DNA from: Syntrophorhabdaceae bacterium
GTDB taxonomy: Bacteria; Desulfobacterota; Syntrophorhabdia; Syntrophorhabdales; Syntrophorhabdaceae
Length of the DNA: 33,690 nucleotides
Direction of reading: 5' to 3'
Assembly: GCA_026415015.1 (NCBI GenBank)
Contig: JAOAHW010000163.1
Span: 1 to 33,690, forward strand
Under the pieces are notes generated by a model that saw only the letters and a list, made by a program, of their open reading frames with translations, did no database searches and was not told where the DNA came from. The translations under genes and the position numbers were made by a program. Below, piece by piece: positions 26,507-33,690 of this stretch (within the stretch, counting starts at the first letter, position 1; every line of letters begins with the position of its first letter).

Positions 26507-28209
26507 AAAAGCCTCTGTTGTCTTGGTTTTTTCTTGGCCTTTTCTCTCCTGGATAAAACCATGTGTTTTATATAGGCCTCAGGTATCTCTTTTATAAACG
26601 GTGATGGTCTCTGGCCTGTGCCTTTGCCGTGGTCAGACCTGTTTTCACAGTAACAAAGACACAACTCATCCCTTGCCCTTGTCATGCCTACATAAAATAA
26701 TCTTCTTTCCTCCTCATCATCGCCATCCCTCTGGGATAATCTATAGGGGATTATGCCATCTTCTACACCGGCAATAAACACAACCTTGAATTCAAGACCC
26801 TTTGACATATGAAGAGTCATAAGGTGTACTGCATCTGCCTCTGGGTCAAAGGCATCAGGGGATGTAAACAGGGAAAGTTCATCTATCACCCTTGATAACC
26901 CCTCTACTACTGGCAGGTCTCTGTAAGCAAAAATAAGGTTTCTTTTAAGGCCTGTCAATTCATCATCTTCTACAGAGCTAAATGCCTCTTCAAGGATAGA
27001 CTCAAGGGTTGAGCCATGGCTTATATCATTTAGCCTGTTCTTGAGCCTTTCTTCTATTTGCTTTAAAACTCTGCTGTCTGTGTCACCTATGACTTTAAAG
27101 GGTATTCCAGCCTCGACAAATGCCTCTTTTAATTTCCTGGACTGGCTATTAGTCCTGTACAGGATGGCAAAGTCAGAGAATCTATATGACCCCTCACCAT
27201 AATCATAGCTCTGTTTTGCCTGCATGATGTGAAAATGGCTTATAGCACCTATCCTGTTTTCAATCTCTCTGACAATCGCCTCTGCCTCAGCCCTCTCATC
27301 ATAGGTAGATATGAGCTTTATCGGTATATTTTCTATCTCCCTTATAGCATGGATATCCTTTTTTATCCTTTTGGTGTTATTTTTTATAAGGTTTTGTGAT
27401 GCCTCCAGAATAATCCCTGAGGAGCGATAATTCTCATCAAGCACCACAACCTCTGCCCCATGGAAATCCCTTTCAAAATTCAGGAAGTTTTCTACATCTG
27501 CACCCCTGAATGCATATATTGCCTGGTCTGAGTCACCTACTGCACATATATTCCATGTGAACCTTGAAAGGGCTTTAATCAGCCTGTACTGGCTGGGGTT
27601 TATATCCTGATACTCGTCTATCATGATGTATCGGAACATTTCTCCATAAGACCATGCCTTCTCATCCCTTGTTAGGAGCTCAACAGGCAAGAGTATGAGG
27701 TCATCTAAGTCCAGGGCATTCATATCCCTTAAAATCGCCTGATACCTCTGGTATATACTATTATTTTCCATACCTTTTTCATCAAAGAGGTTTTTTATCT
27801 TTGAGATCTTATCCAGGGCATCAAGGCCATCCTTTACACGGCCTCCTGTGAGGTCTTTTAATATCTCCACCTGTTCATCCCTGCCAATGAGTGTAAATTC
27901 CCTGCCTGTAATATGCCTTAACATATTAAGGCCAAACATATGGAATGTGACTATGGAGATACCTATACCTTTCTGGCCTGTAAATGCCTCAGTCCTTTCT
28001 CTCATTTCCCTGGCAGCCCTATTTGTAAATGTGATTGCCAGGATCTCATGGGGCTTAACGCCTATATCTAAAAGATATGCGATACGTCTCACAATGGTGT
28101 GGGTCTTCCCTGTCCCAGGGCCTGCAACCACAAGGAGAGGTCCTTCTGTATGGGTCACTGCCTTTATCTGTGCCTTGTTAAGGCCTGATAGTATGGGATT
28201 TTCTGTCAT
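26503..28209 (-). CDS. UvrD/Rep/PcrA-type SF1A DNA helicase
   Basis: LLVVAGPGTGKTHTIVRRIAYLL, ITFTNRAAREMRER, MIDEYQDINPSQY, AVGDSDQAIYAFRGA, LMTLHMSKGLEFKVVFI, VGMTRARDELCL. Confidence 0.93.
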   Translation of the reverse strand: MTENPILSGLNKAQIKAVTHTEGPLLVVAGPGTGKTHTIVRRIAYLLDIGVKPHEILAITFTNRAAREMRERTEAFTGQKGIGISIVTFHMFGLNMLRHITGREFTLIGRDEQVEILKDLTGGRVKDGLDALDKISKIKNLFDEKGMENNSIYQRYQAILRDMNALDLDDLILLPVELLTRDEKAWSYGEMFRYIMIDEYQDINPSQYRLIKALSRFTWNICAVGDSDQAIYAFRGADVENFLNFERDFHGAEVVVLDENYRSSGIILEASQNLIKNNTKRIKKDIHAIREIENIPIKLISTYDERAEAEAIVREIENRIGAISHFHIMQAKQSYDYGEGSYRFSDFAILYRTNSQSRKLKEAFVEAGIPFKVIGDTDSRVLKQIEERLKNRLNDISHGSTLESILEEAFSSVEDDELTGLKRNLIFAYRDLPVVEGLSRVIDELSLFTSPDAFDPEADAVHLMTLHMSKGLEFKVVFIAGVEDGIIPYRLSQRDGDDEEERRLFYVGMTRARDELCLCYCENRSDHGKGTGQRPSPFIKEIPEAYIKHMVLSRREKAKKKPRQQRLF

Positions 28210-28243
28210 TTTTTTGAAATAGAGACCACTAAAAATAGCAGCA

Positions 28244-29515
28244 TTAAAAGAGGCTCATCTGCCTGCTATTTACCTTTATATCTTTCTCTTCAAATATCTT
28301 GATCCTCCCATATTCCCCATCGTAACCAGGAGATATGTGAATCTTATTCTCCCTTACCCTCTTTATGGCCTCTGAAATAAGGGGATGAGATACACGGCCA
28401 ATGTCATCAAGAGGGGTCTCAAGGAGTATCTTAAACTCAGGGCCAAGGTTAGATATAATCTTGAAGTATTCACTCATCACTGCCTTGCTGTTTTGCCCTG
28501 TCTTTAAGGCCTCGGCAATCACCTCATTGAGGGGGATGATAGACCTGTAGTCAGGTGCACCCTCTGGTCTTGAACCATTATCTCTATCGGCAAGGGTCTG
28601 AACCCTGTGCATAACCCCTATAGTTATCCTCTTTTTACAGACAGGACAGATATAATCATAGGCCTTTGTCTGTTCAGGGGCAAGGCATATACCGCAGTTC
28701 CTGTGGCCGTCATAGTGATATTTCCCCTCTTCAGGGAAGAATTCTATTGTGTTTCTGAAACCTTTTTTTGTCTTTATGGCCTCTGTAATCCCTCTATAAG
28801 ATACCTCTGTCTCAAAGATATTTGCCTCCCTTCCTATCTTTACAGGTGAATGGGCATCTGAGTTAGATATGAGGGTAATATTGTCAAGGCTTGAGAGCCG
28901 CCAGTTCATAGGAGGGTCTGAAGAGAGGCCTGTCTCAATGGAAAATACATAAGGGGTGAGGTCCTCAAAGCATTCGCTCAAGGAATTAAAACCTGAGGCA
29001 GCACCAAAAACTGAAAAATGTGGTGTCCAGGCATGGGCAGGGATAAATAAGGCCTCAGGGGAGGCATCGAGGGTAATATTCAGGAGTTCTCTGGCATCAA
29101 GACCAAGGATAGGTCTACCGTCTGATTTGAGGTTACCTATCTTGGATAGGGTTATATTGATCCTGGCAGCAGTCTGCATATCCGGCACCATAAGGATACA
29201 GTGGACCTTTCTTGTCTTGCCGTCTTTACTGTATATGCAACTTACCTCTCCAGTTACCATGAAAAACACATCTGCCCTGCATGATGAGGGTATGTCTTGA
29301 TTGCGATACTGTTTTTTTAATGTCAAAAGCCCATTTTCTGATGGCTCGAGTTTATCTGCAATCTCCTTGAACCACCCAGGGTGTGTAAAGTCACCTGTGC
29401 CTATTACAGCTATACCCTTTAGCTGTGCCCACCTCCAGATGCCCTCAGGGGTCATATCAGGGCTTGTGGCCCTTGAGAATCTCGAATGGATATGGAGGTC
29501 TGCTATAAAGGACAT
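28244..29515 (-). CDS. endonuclease Q (EndoQ)-like PHP-domain protein
   Basis: MSFIADLHIHSRFSRATSPDMTPEGIWRWAQLKGIAVIGTGDFTHPGWF; NSDAHSPVKIGREAN; zinc-finger-like CGICLAPEQTKAYDYICPVCKKRITIGVMHRV. Confidence 0.82.
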   Translation of the reverse strand: MSFIADLHIHSRFSRATSPDMTPEGIWRWAQLKGIAVIGTGDFTHPGWFKEIADKLEPSENGLLTLKKQYRNQDIPSSCRADVFFMVTGEVSCIYSKDGKTRKVHCILMVPDMQTAARINITLSKIGNLKSDGRPILGLDARELLNITLDASPEALFIPAHAWTPHFSVFGAASGFNSLSECFEDLTPYVFSIETGLSSDPPMNWRLSSLDNITLISNSDAHSPVKIGREANIFETEVSYRGITEAIKTKKGFRNTIEFFPEEGKYHYDGHRNCGICLAPEQTKAYDYICPVCKKRITIGVMHRVQTLADRDNGSRPEGAPDYRSIIPLNEVIAEALKTGQNSKAVMSEYFKIISNLGPEFKILLETPLDDIGRVSHPLISEAIKRVRENKIHISPGYDGEYGRIKIFEEKDIKVNSRQMSLF

Positions 29516-29588
29516 TATAATTGATTATACCTTGAGAATCCTGAACAATTCAACCATAAGAATCTTAAAAAAATGCCTTTAATATTGG

Positions 29589-29744
29589 CTATCCTAATTC
29601 TTTTTCTATCATTGAAAGAGGCAGGGCAATAACATCTTCAGAGAGTAGATATCTTTGTTTTCCTGGATAGATAACCCATAATCGGGATAGATTAAGGTCA
29701 TCCATGGCTAACCGCATTGACTTTGTTAACCATGAAATTTCAAA
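29589..29744 (-). pseudogene. possible remnant of an AAA-ATPase/DUF4143-type protein C-terminus
   Basis: Open minus-strand frame of 51 aa with no obvious start for a full gene: FEISWLTKSMRLAMDDLNLSRLWVIYPGKQRYLLSEDVIALPLSMIEKELG*. Confidence 0.5.
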
Positions 29745-29764
29745 TTATAAATATGAAATTTCAA
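29732..29764. repeat. two 12-bp direct repeats ATGAAATTTCAA, each containing the perfect palindrome TGAAATTTCA, 21 bp apart
   Basis: TGAAATTTCA at 29733-29742 and 29754-29763. Confidence 0.8.
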
Positions 29765-29857
29765 TAAAATTTTTACTTGCAGTTTAAATTTTTTATGGAT
29801 TTTCTAAACACACTTTTTACTCAACAAAAAATAGATCTTCATCCTCTCATTTTTTAA

Positions 29858-29886
29858 TTGACATATTTTCCATGACAATGTAGACT
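29858..29886 (+). promoter_or_regulatory. putative sigma70 promoter for the TetR-RND operon
   Basis: TTGACA (29858-29863)-N17-TAGACT (29881-29886). Confidence 0.5.
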
Positions 29887-29900
29887 GAACAACAATTCAC

Positions 29901-30479
29901 ATGAACAGACGTTCATCTAAAGAGTCACGGCAGAGTATAATAGATTCAGCCTTGAAGATCTTCTCACTCCACGGTTATGCAGGGGCAACAATGCGGATGA
30001 TAGCAGAGGACGCAGGTATAAGCGTAGGAGGCATATATCTCTATTTCAAGAACAAGGATGAACTATGTCTCTTTCTTATAAAAGAAAAACTCGACGAGTT
30101 TTCAAAAGAGGCAGAAGATCTTTTCAAAAACATAGATAATCCCCTGGATGCCATTTTAAATTATATCAATACAAGCATAAAATATGCAAAAAAGAACAGG
30201 GAGTTTATTATTACCCAGAGCAGGGAACAGGGTTTTACCTTTGGCATTGAGATAAAAAAAGAGTTTTTCAATAGACAGAAGGCCCTCATAATGGAGATAA
30301 TACAGAAAGGTATAGACAGAGGTATCTTTGTAAAGTGCAACCCTGAAGAGGCAACAAAGGTTATAATGGGGATCATAAGGGGTTTTATACTTTCTGTTGT
30401 TGTTGACCCGGATAACCTCTTTGACCCTGATGAGTGCTGTAGATTGATTCTATACGGGCTTTTAAATCGAGATAAATGA
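29901..30479 (+). CDS. TetR/AcrR-family transcriptional regulator
   Basis: SRQSIIDSALKIFSLHGYAGATMRMIAEDAGISVGGIYLYFKNKDELCLFLIKEKL. Confidence 0.93.
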   Translation: MNRRSSKESRQSIIDSALKIFSLHGYAGATMRMIAEDAGISVGGIYLYFKNKDELCLFLIKEKLDEFSKEAEDLFKNIDNPLDAILNYINTSIKYAKKNREFIITQSREQGFTFGIEIKKEFFNRQKALIMEIIQKGIDRGIFVKCNPEEATKVIMGIIRGFILSVVVDPDNLFDPDECCRLILYGLLNRDK

Positions 30480-30509
30480 CAGATGACACAACATAAAAAG
30501 GGGTGTTTT

Positions 30510-31709
30510 ATGTATGGATATTCGATAAAAAAAATCTTGATAATAATACCTGTTGTTATCTTTTGTCTTGTTTTTATGGGCTGTAAGGGTCCAAAAGGAC
30601 CTCCCCAGTCTGGCCCCCCTGAGGTCACTGTCTTGAAGGTATCACAGGAAAAGATTACCCTTACCACAGAACTCCCAGGAAGGGTATCTGCATACAGGAT
30701 AGCAGAGGTGCGTCCCCAGGTAAGTGGTATAATCCAGAAGAGGCTTTTTACAGAGGGTGTAGATGTGAAGGCTGGTGAGGTACTCTATCAGATAGACCCT
30801 GCACCATTTCAGGCAGCCCTTGATAATGCAAAGGGTGCCCTTGGAAGGGCAGAGGCAAACCTGCCAGCAATCAAGCAGAGATATGATAGATATAAAGAGT
30901 TGATTGTTGATAAGGCAGTGAGCCAGCAGGAGTTTGATGATGTTTCTGCAGCACTAAAACAGGCAGAGGCAGATGTGAGCTACTGGAAGGCAGCTGTGGA
31001 ATCAGCGAGGATTAATCTGGGGTATACAAAGGTCACAGCGCCTATATCAGGCCGTATTGGAAAGTCAAATGTAACAGAGGGTGCATTGGTTACTGCGAAT
31101 CAGCCTATGGCCCTCACAACTATCCAGCAGATAGACCCAATCTATGTAGATATACCTCAGTCGACCACAGAGCTTGCAGACCTCAGGCGCCGCCTTGAGG
31201 AGGGCCGCATAAGATATGATGGTATTGAACAGAAAAAGATTAAACTTGCCTTTGAGGATGGCAGGATATATCCCCAAGAAGGCACCATGCAGTTCAGGGA
31301 CATAACAGTTGACCCAACTACAGGGTCAGTAATAATAAGGGCAATATTCCCCAATAAAGAGGCAAGGCTCTTGCCAGGGATGTTTGTGAGGGCAATAGTA
31401 AAAGAGGGTGTTAACAAAGACGCCATCCTTATCCCCCAGGAGGCAGTCTCCCGTGACCCAAAGGGGAATCCTTATGTCCTTGTATTGGACAAAGAGGGCA
31501 AGGCACAGGTAAGGCCCATAATCCTTGACAGGGCCATAGGAAACAGATGGCTTGTCCAGAAAGGTATCTCTGTTGGTGACCAGGTTATCACAGAGGGCAT
31601 CCAGCGTGTAAGACCTGGTGTCCCTGTAAAGGTATCAGCACCAAAGGAAGGCGGGGCAGACCAAAGTGTGCCTGGTGCAGAGAAAAGGCCTTCTGCAAAA
31701 ACAAATTAG
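30510..31709 (+). CDS. RND efflux system periplasmic adaptor (AcrA/MexA-like lipoprotein)
   Basis: Lipobox VFMGC; LPGRVSAYRIAEVRPQVSGIIQKRLFTEGVDVKAGEVLYQIDPAPF; GRIGKSNVTEGALVTANQ; start ATG 30510 behind AAGGGGTG. Confidence 0.94.
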   Translation: MYGYSIKKILIIIPVVIFCLVFMGCKGPKGPPQSGPPEVTVLKVSQEKITLTTELPGRVSAYRIAEVRPQVSGIIQKRLFTEGVDVKAGEVLYQIDPAPFQAALDNAKGALGRAEANLPAIKQRYDRYKELIVDKAVSQQEFDDVSAALKQAEADVSYWKAAVESARINLGYTKVTAPISGRIGKSNVTEGALVTANQPMALTTIQQIDPIYVDIPQSTTELADLRRRLEEGRIRYDGIEQKKIKLAFEDGRIYPQEGTMQFRDITVDPTTGSVIIRAIFPNKEARLLPGMFVRAIVKEGVNKDAILIPQEAVSRDPKGNPYVLVLDKEGKAQVRPIILDRAIGNRWLVQKGISVGDQVITEGIQRVRPGVPVKVSAPKEGGADQSVPGAEKRPSAKTN

Positions 31710-31721
31710 CGGAGGCGCAAT

Positions 31722-33690
31722 ATGCTGTCCAGATTCTTCCTTGATAGGCCTGTTTTTGCTTGGGTTATTGCCATAATCCTCATGGTAGCCGGCGGGCTTG
31801 CCATATATAAACTGCCCATATCCCAGTATCCACCCATAGCACCACCATCTATCTATATCCAGGCATACTATCCTGGTGCATCAGCAGAGACAGTGGAGAA
31901 CAGCGTAACCCAGATTATTGAACAGAAGATGACAGGCCTTGACAAGATGATCTATATGTCTGCCACCAGTGACTCCTCTGGTGTATCAAGGATTGAGCTT
32001 ACCTTTGAGCCAGGGACAGACCCTGACCTTGCATGGGCAAAGGTTCAGAACAAACTCCAGCTTGCCATGGCATCGCTGCCTGAAGTGGTCCAGAATATGG
32101 GTGTCTCTGTGGGAAAGGCAACAAGAAACTGGCTACTCATTATAAACCTCATCTCTGAAGACGGGAGCATGGATGGAAATGACTTAAGGGACTATGCCCA
32201 GTCCAACCTTGAAAAGGTACTTGCCCGTATACCCGGTGTAGGTGAGGTTGAAAACTTCGGCTCCCAGTATGCCATGCGTATATGGCTTGACCCTGATAAG
32301 CTAACAAGCTACAACCTCACCATAGAGGATGTCATAAAGGCAATGAAGGCTTACAATGTGGAGGTATCTGCAGGTCAGTTGGGTGGCACACCAGCTGTTA
32401 ATGGTCAGAGGCTGAATGCCTCTATTATAGTCCAGAGGCTCCTTAAGACCCCTGATGAGTTCGCAGCAGTGCCTATCCGTATAAACCCTGATGGCTCAAT
32501 TATCAGGGTAAGGGATGTGGGAAGGACAGAGCTCGGTACTGAGACATATGACATAGAGTCGTTTTATAATGGAATGCCCTCTGCTGGTATGGCAATCCGT
32601 CTTGTGGCAGGGGCAAATGCCATAGAAACAGCAGACAGGATAAAGGCAAAGCTAAAGGAGATGAGCAGATATTTCCCCCCTGGTATGAAGGTAACATACC
32701 CCTATGACACCACACCATTTACAAGGGTTGCCATTTGGGAGGTGGTAAAGACACTTATTGAGGCCATTATCCTTGTTTTCCTTGTCATGTGGCTATTCTT
32801 AGGGAGCATTCGGGCAACCCTTATACCCACTATTGCAGTCCCTGTTGTCCTCCTCGGGACTTTTGCTGTCCTTGGTATATTTGGTTTTTCCATAAACATG
32901 CTCACCATGTTTGCCATGGTCCTGGCAATAGGTCTCCTTGTAGATGATGCCATAGTGGTTGTTGAGAATGTGGAGCGTATCATGAGGGAGGAGGGCTTAT
33001 CCCCAAGGGAGGCAACTGCCAAATCCATGGACCAGATTACCAGTGCCCTGATAGGCATAGGCCTTGTTCTCTCAGCAGTGTTTGGTCCCATGGCATTCTT
33101 TGGTGGTTCTACAGGTGTTATCTATAGACAATTCTCTATCACCATTGTATCAGCCATGCTTCTATCGGTTCTTGTTGCCCTTATCCTTACCCCAGTGCTC
33201 TGCGCAACCTTGCTAAAGCCTATTGCTCCTGGCCATGATGAATCAGAGGGCTCAATCCGCATACTCAGGCCATTTTTTTCAAGGTTTAACCGCACCTTCT
33301 TCAGGTTAAGGGATGTATATGTAAGGATTGTAGAGAGGTCTTTTTCAAGGGTCGTAAGGTATGTGATTGTTTATATCGTGATTATAGCTGCAGTGGGTGT
33401 GGTGCTTTTAAGACTACCCACAGCATACCTGCCTGATGAGGACCAGGGTATACTTCTCTCACAGGTGATTATGCCCACAGGGTCAACCATTGAACAGACA
33501 AAAGGTGTTCTAAATGAGATACAGAGATATTTCCGTGAAAATGAGAAAGATGCTGTTGAATCATGCATGTTTGTGGCAGGGGTAGGATTTTCTGGAAGGA
33601 CCCAATCCAATGGCATGGTATTTGTCAAGCTAAAAGACTGGAACCTAAGAAAGAAAAATGAACTCAGGGTTGATGCAGTTGCTGGCAGGG
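31722..33690 (+). CDS. RND multidrug efflux permease (AcrB/MexB, HAE1-like), truncated by window end
   Basis: GGAGG RBS then MLSRFFLDRPVFAWVIAIILMVAGGLAIYKLPISQYPPIAPPSIYIQAYYPGASAETVENSVTQIIEQKMTGLD; frame inspected at both ends and extends past 33690; not in the supplied ORF list. Confidence 0.93.
   Translation, partial: MLSRFFLDRPVFAWVIAIILMVAGGLAIYKLPISQYPPIAPPSIYIQAYYPGASAETVENSVTQIIEQKMTGLDKMIYMSATSDSSGVSRIELTFEPGTDPDLAWAKVQNKLQLAMASLPEVVQNMGVSVGKATRNWLLIINLISEDGSMDGNDLRDYAQSNLEKVLARIPGVGEVENFGSQYAMRIWLDPDKLTSYNLTIEDVIKAMKAYNVEVSAGQLGGTPAVNGQRLNASIIVQRLLKTPDEFAAVPIRINPDGSIIRVRDVGRTELGTETYDIESFYNGMPSAGMAIRLVAGANAIETADRIKAKLKEMSRYFPPGMKVTYPYDTTPFTRVAIWEVVKTLIEAIILVFLVMWLFLGSIRATLIPTIAVPVVLLGTFAVLGIFGFSINMLTMFAMVLAIGLLVDDAIVVVENVERIMREEGLSPREATAKSMDQITSALIGIGLVLSAVFGPMAFFGGSTGVIYRQFSITIVSAMLLSVLVALILTPVLCATLLKPIAPGHDESEGSIRILRPFFSRFNRTFFRLRDVYVRIVERSFSRVVRYVIVYIVIIAAVGVVLLRLPTAYLPDEDQGILLSQVIMPTGSTIEQTKGVLNEIQRYFRENEKDAVESCMFVAGVGFSGRTQSNGMVFVKLKDWNLRKKNELRVDAVAGR

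Noticed and set aside
26503-29515. EndoQ-UvrD pair as a phage-defence system
   Set aside because: DNA repair is the more economical reading; no accompanying defence-type effector or mobile context was found
32503-33628. Minus-strand ORFs opposite the RND permease
   Set aside because: Antisense to a confident coding frame with no family-like motifs
1-33690. CRISPR arrays, integrases, transposases, toxin-antitoxin pairs or retron-like elements
   Set aside because: No regularly spaced long repeats and no matching protein motifs seen; the two heptad arrays are too short and degenerate to be CRISPR

Overview
Ordinary-looking bacterial chromosome segment with high coding density. Ile ATA and Arg AGG/AGA codons are frequent. 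Gene content would fit an anaerobic Desulfobacterota-like organism, but taxonomy is inference only. Left to right: a branched-chain amino-acid ABC transporter (LivK-H-M-G-F) followed by an AMP-forming acyl-CoA synthetase; a convergent PAS-GGDEF protein; a minus-strand 2-oxoacid:ferredoxin oxidoreductase operon (VorB-like) with a tandem-ACT protein; a divergent surface-glycan-like operon (small lipoprotein, two paralogous glycosyltransferases, a protein with two kinase-like domains) followed by a tRNA nucleotidyltransferase/poly(A) polymerase; tatA, sua5, a BamE-like lipoprotein, a zinc-ribbon protein, a TPR lipoprotein, ftsY and an exported Ntn-hydrolase; a small protein built from two CQLG repeats; menaquinone late-step genes; tRNA-Pro(UGG); an AhbD-like radical SAM protein plus cupin; a UvrD-like helicase next to an EndoQ-like PHP protein; and a TetR-RND efflux operon running off the right edge. 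No CRISPR array, rRNA, intact transposon or phage was seen. The best second-look items are: (i) overlapping mutually exclusive hairpins carrying DnaA-box-like 9-mers upstream of a lipoprotein gene (17455-17505); (ii) the dual-kinase/twin-glycosyltransferase operon with a back-to-back divergent promoter; (iii) the two-repeat CQLG protein; (iv) the EndoQ-UvrD pair; (v) a fossil AAA/DUF4143-like C-terminus beside tandem perfect palindromes upstream of the TetR gene; (vi) a degenerate 7-bp repeat found at two intergenic loci. I did not find convincing evidence for a wholly new defence or mobile system.
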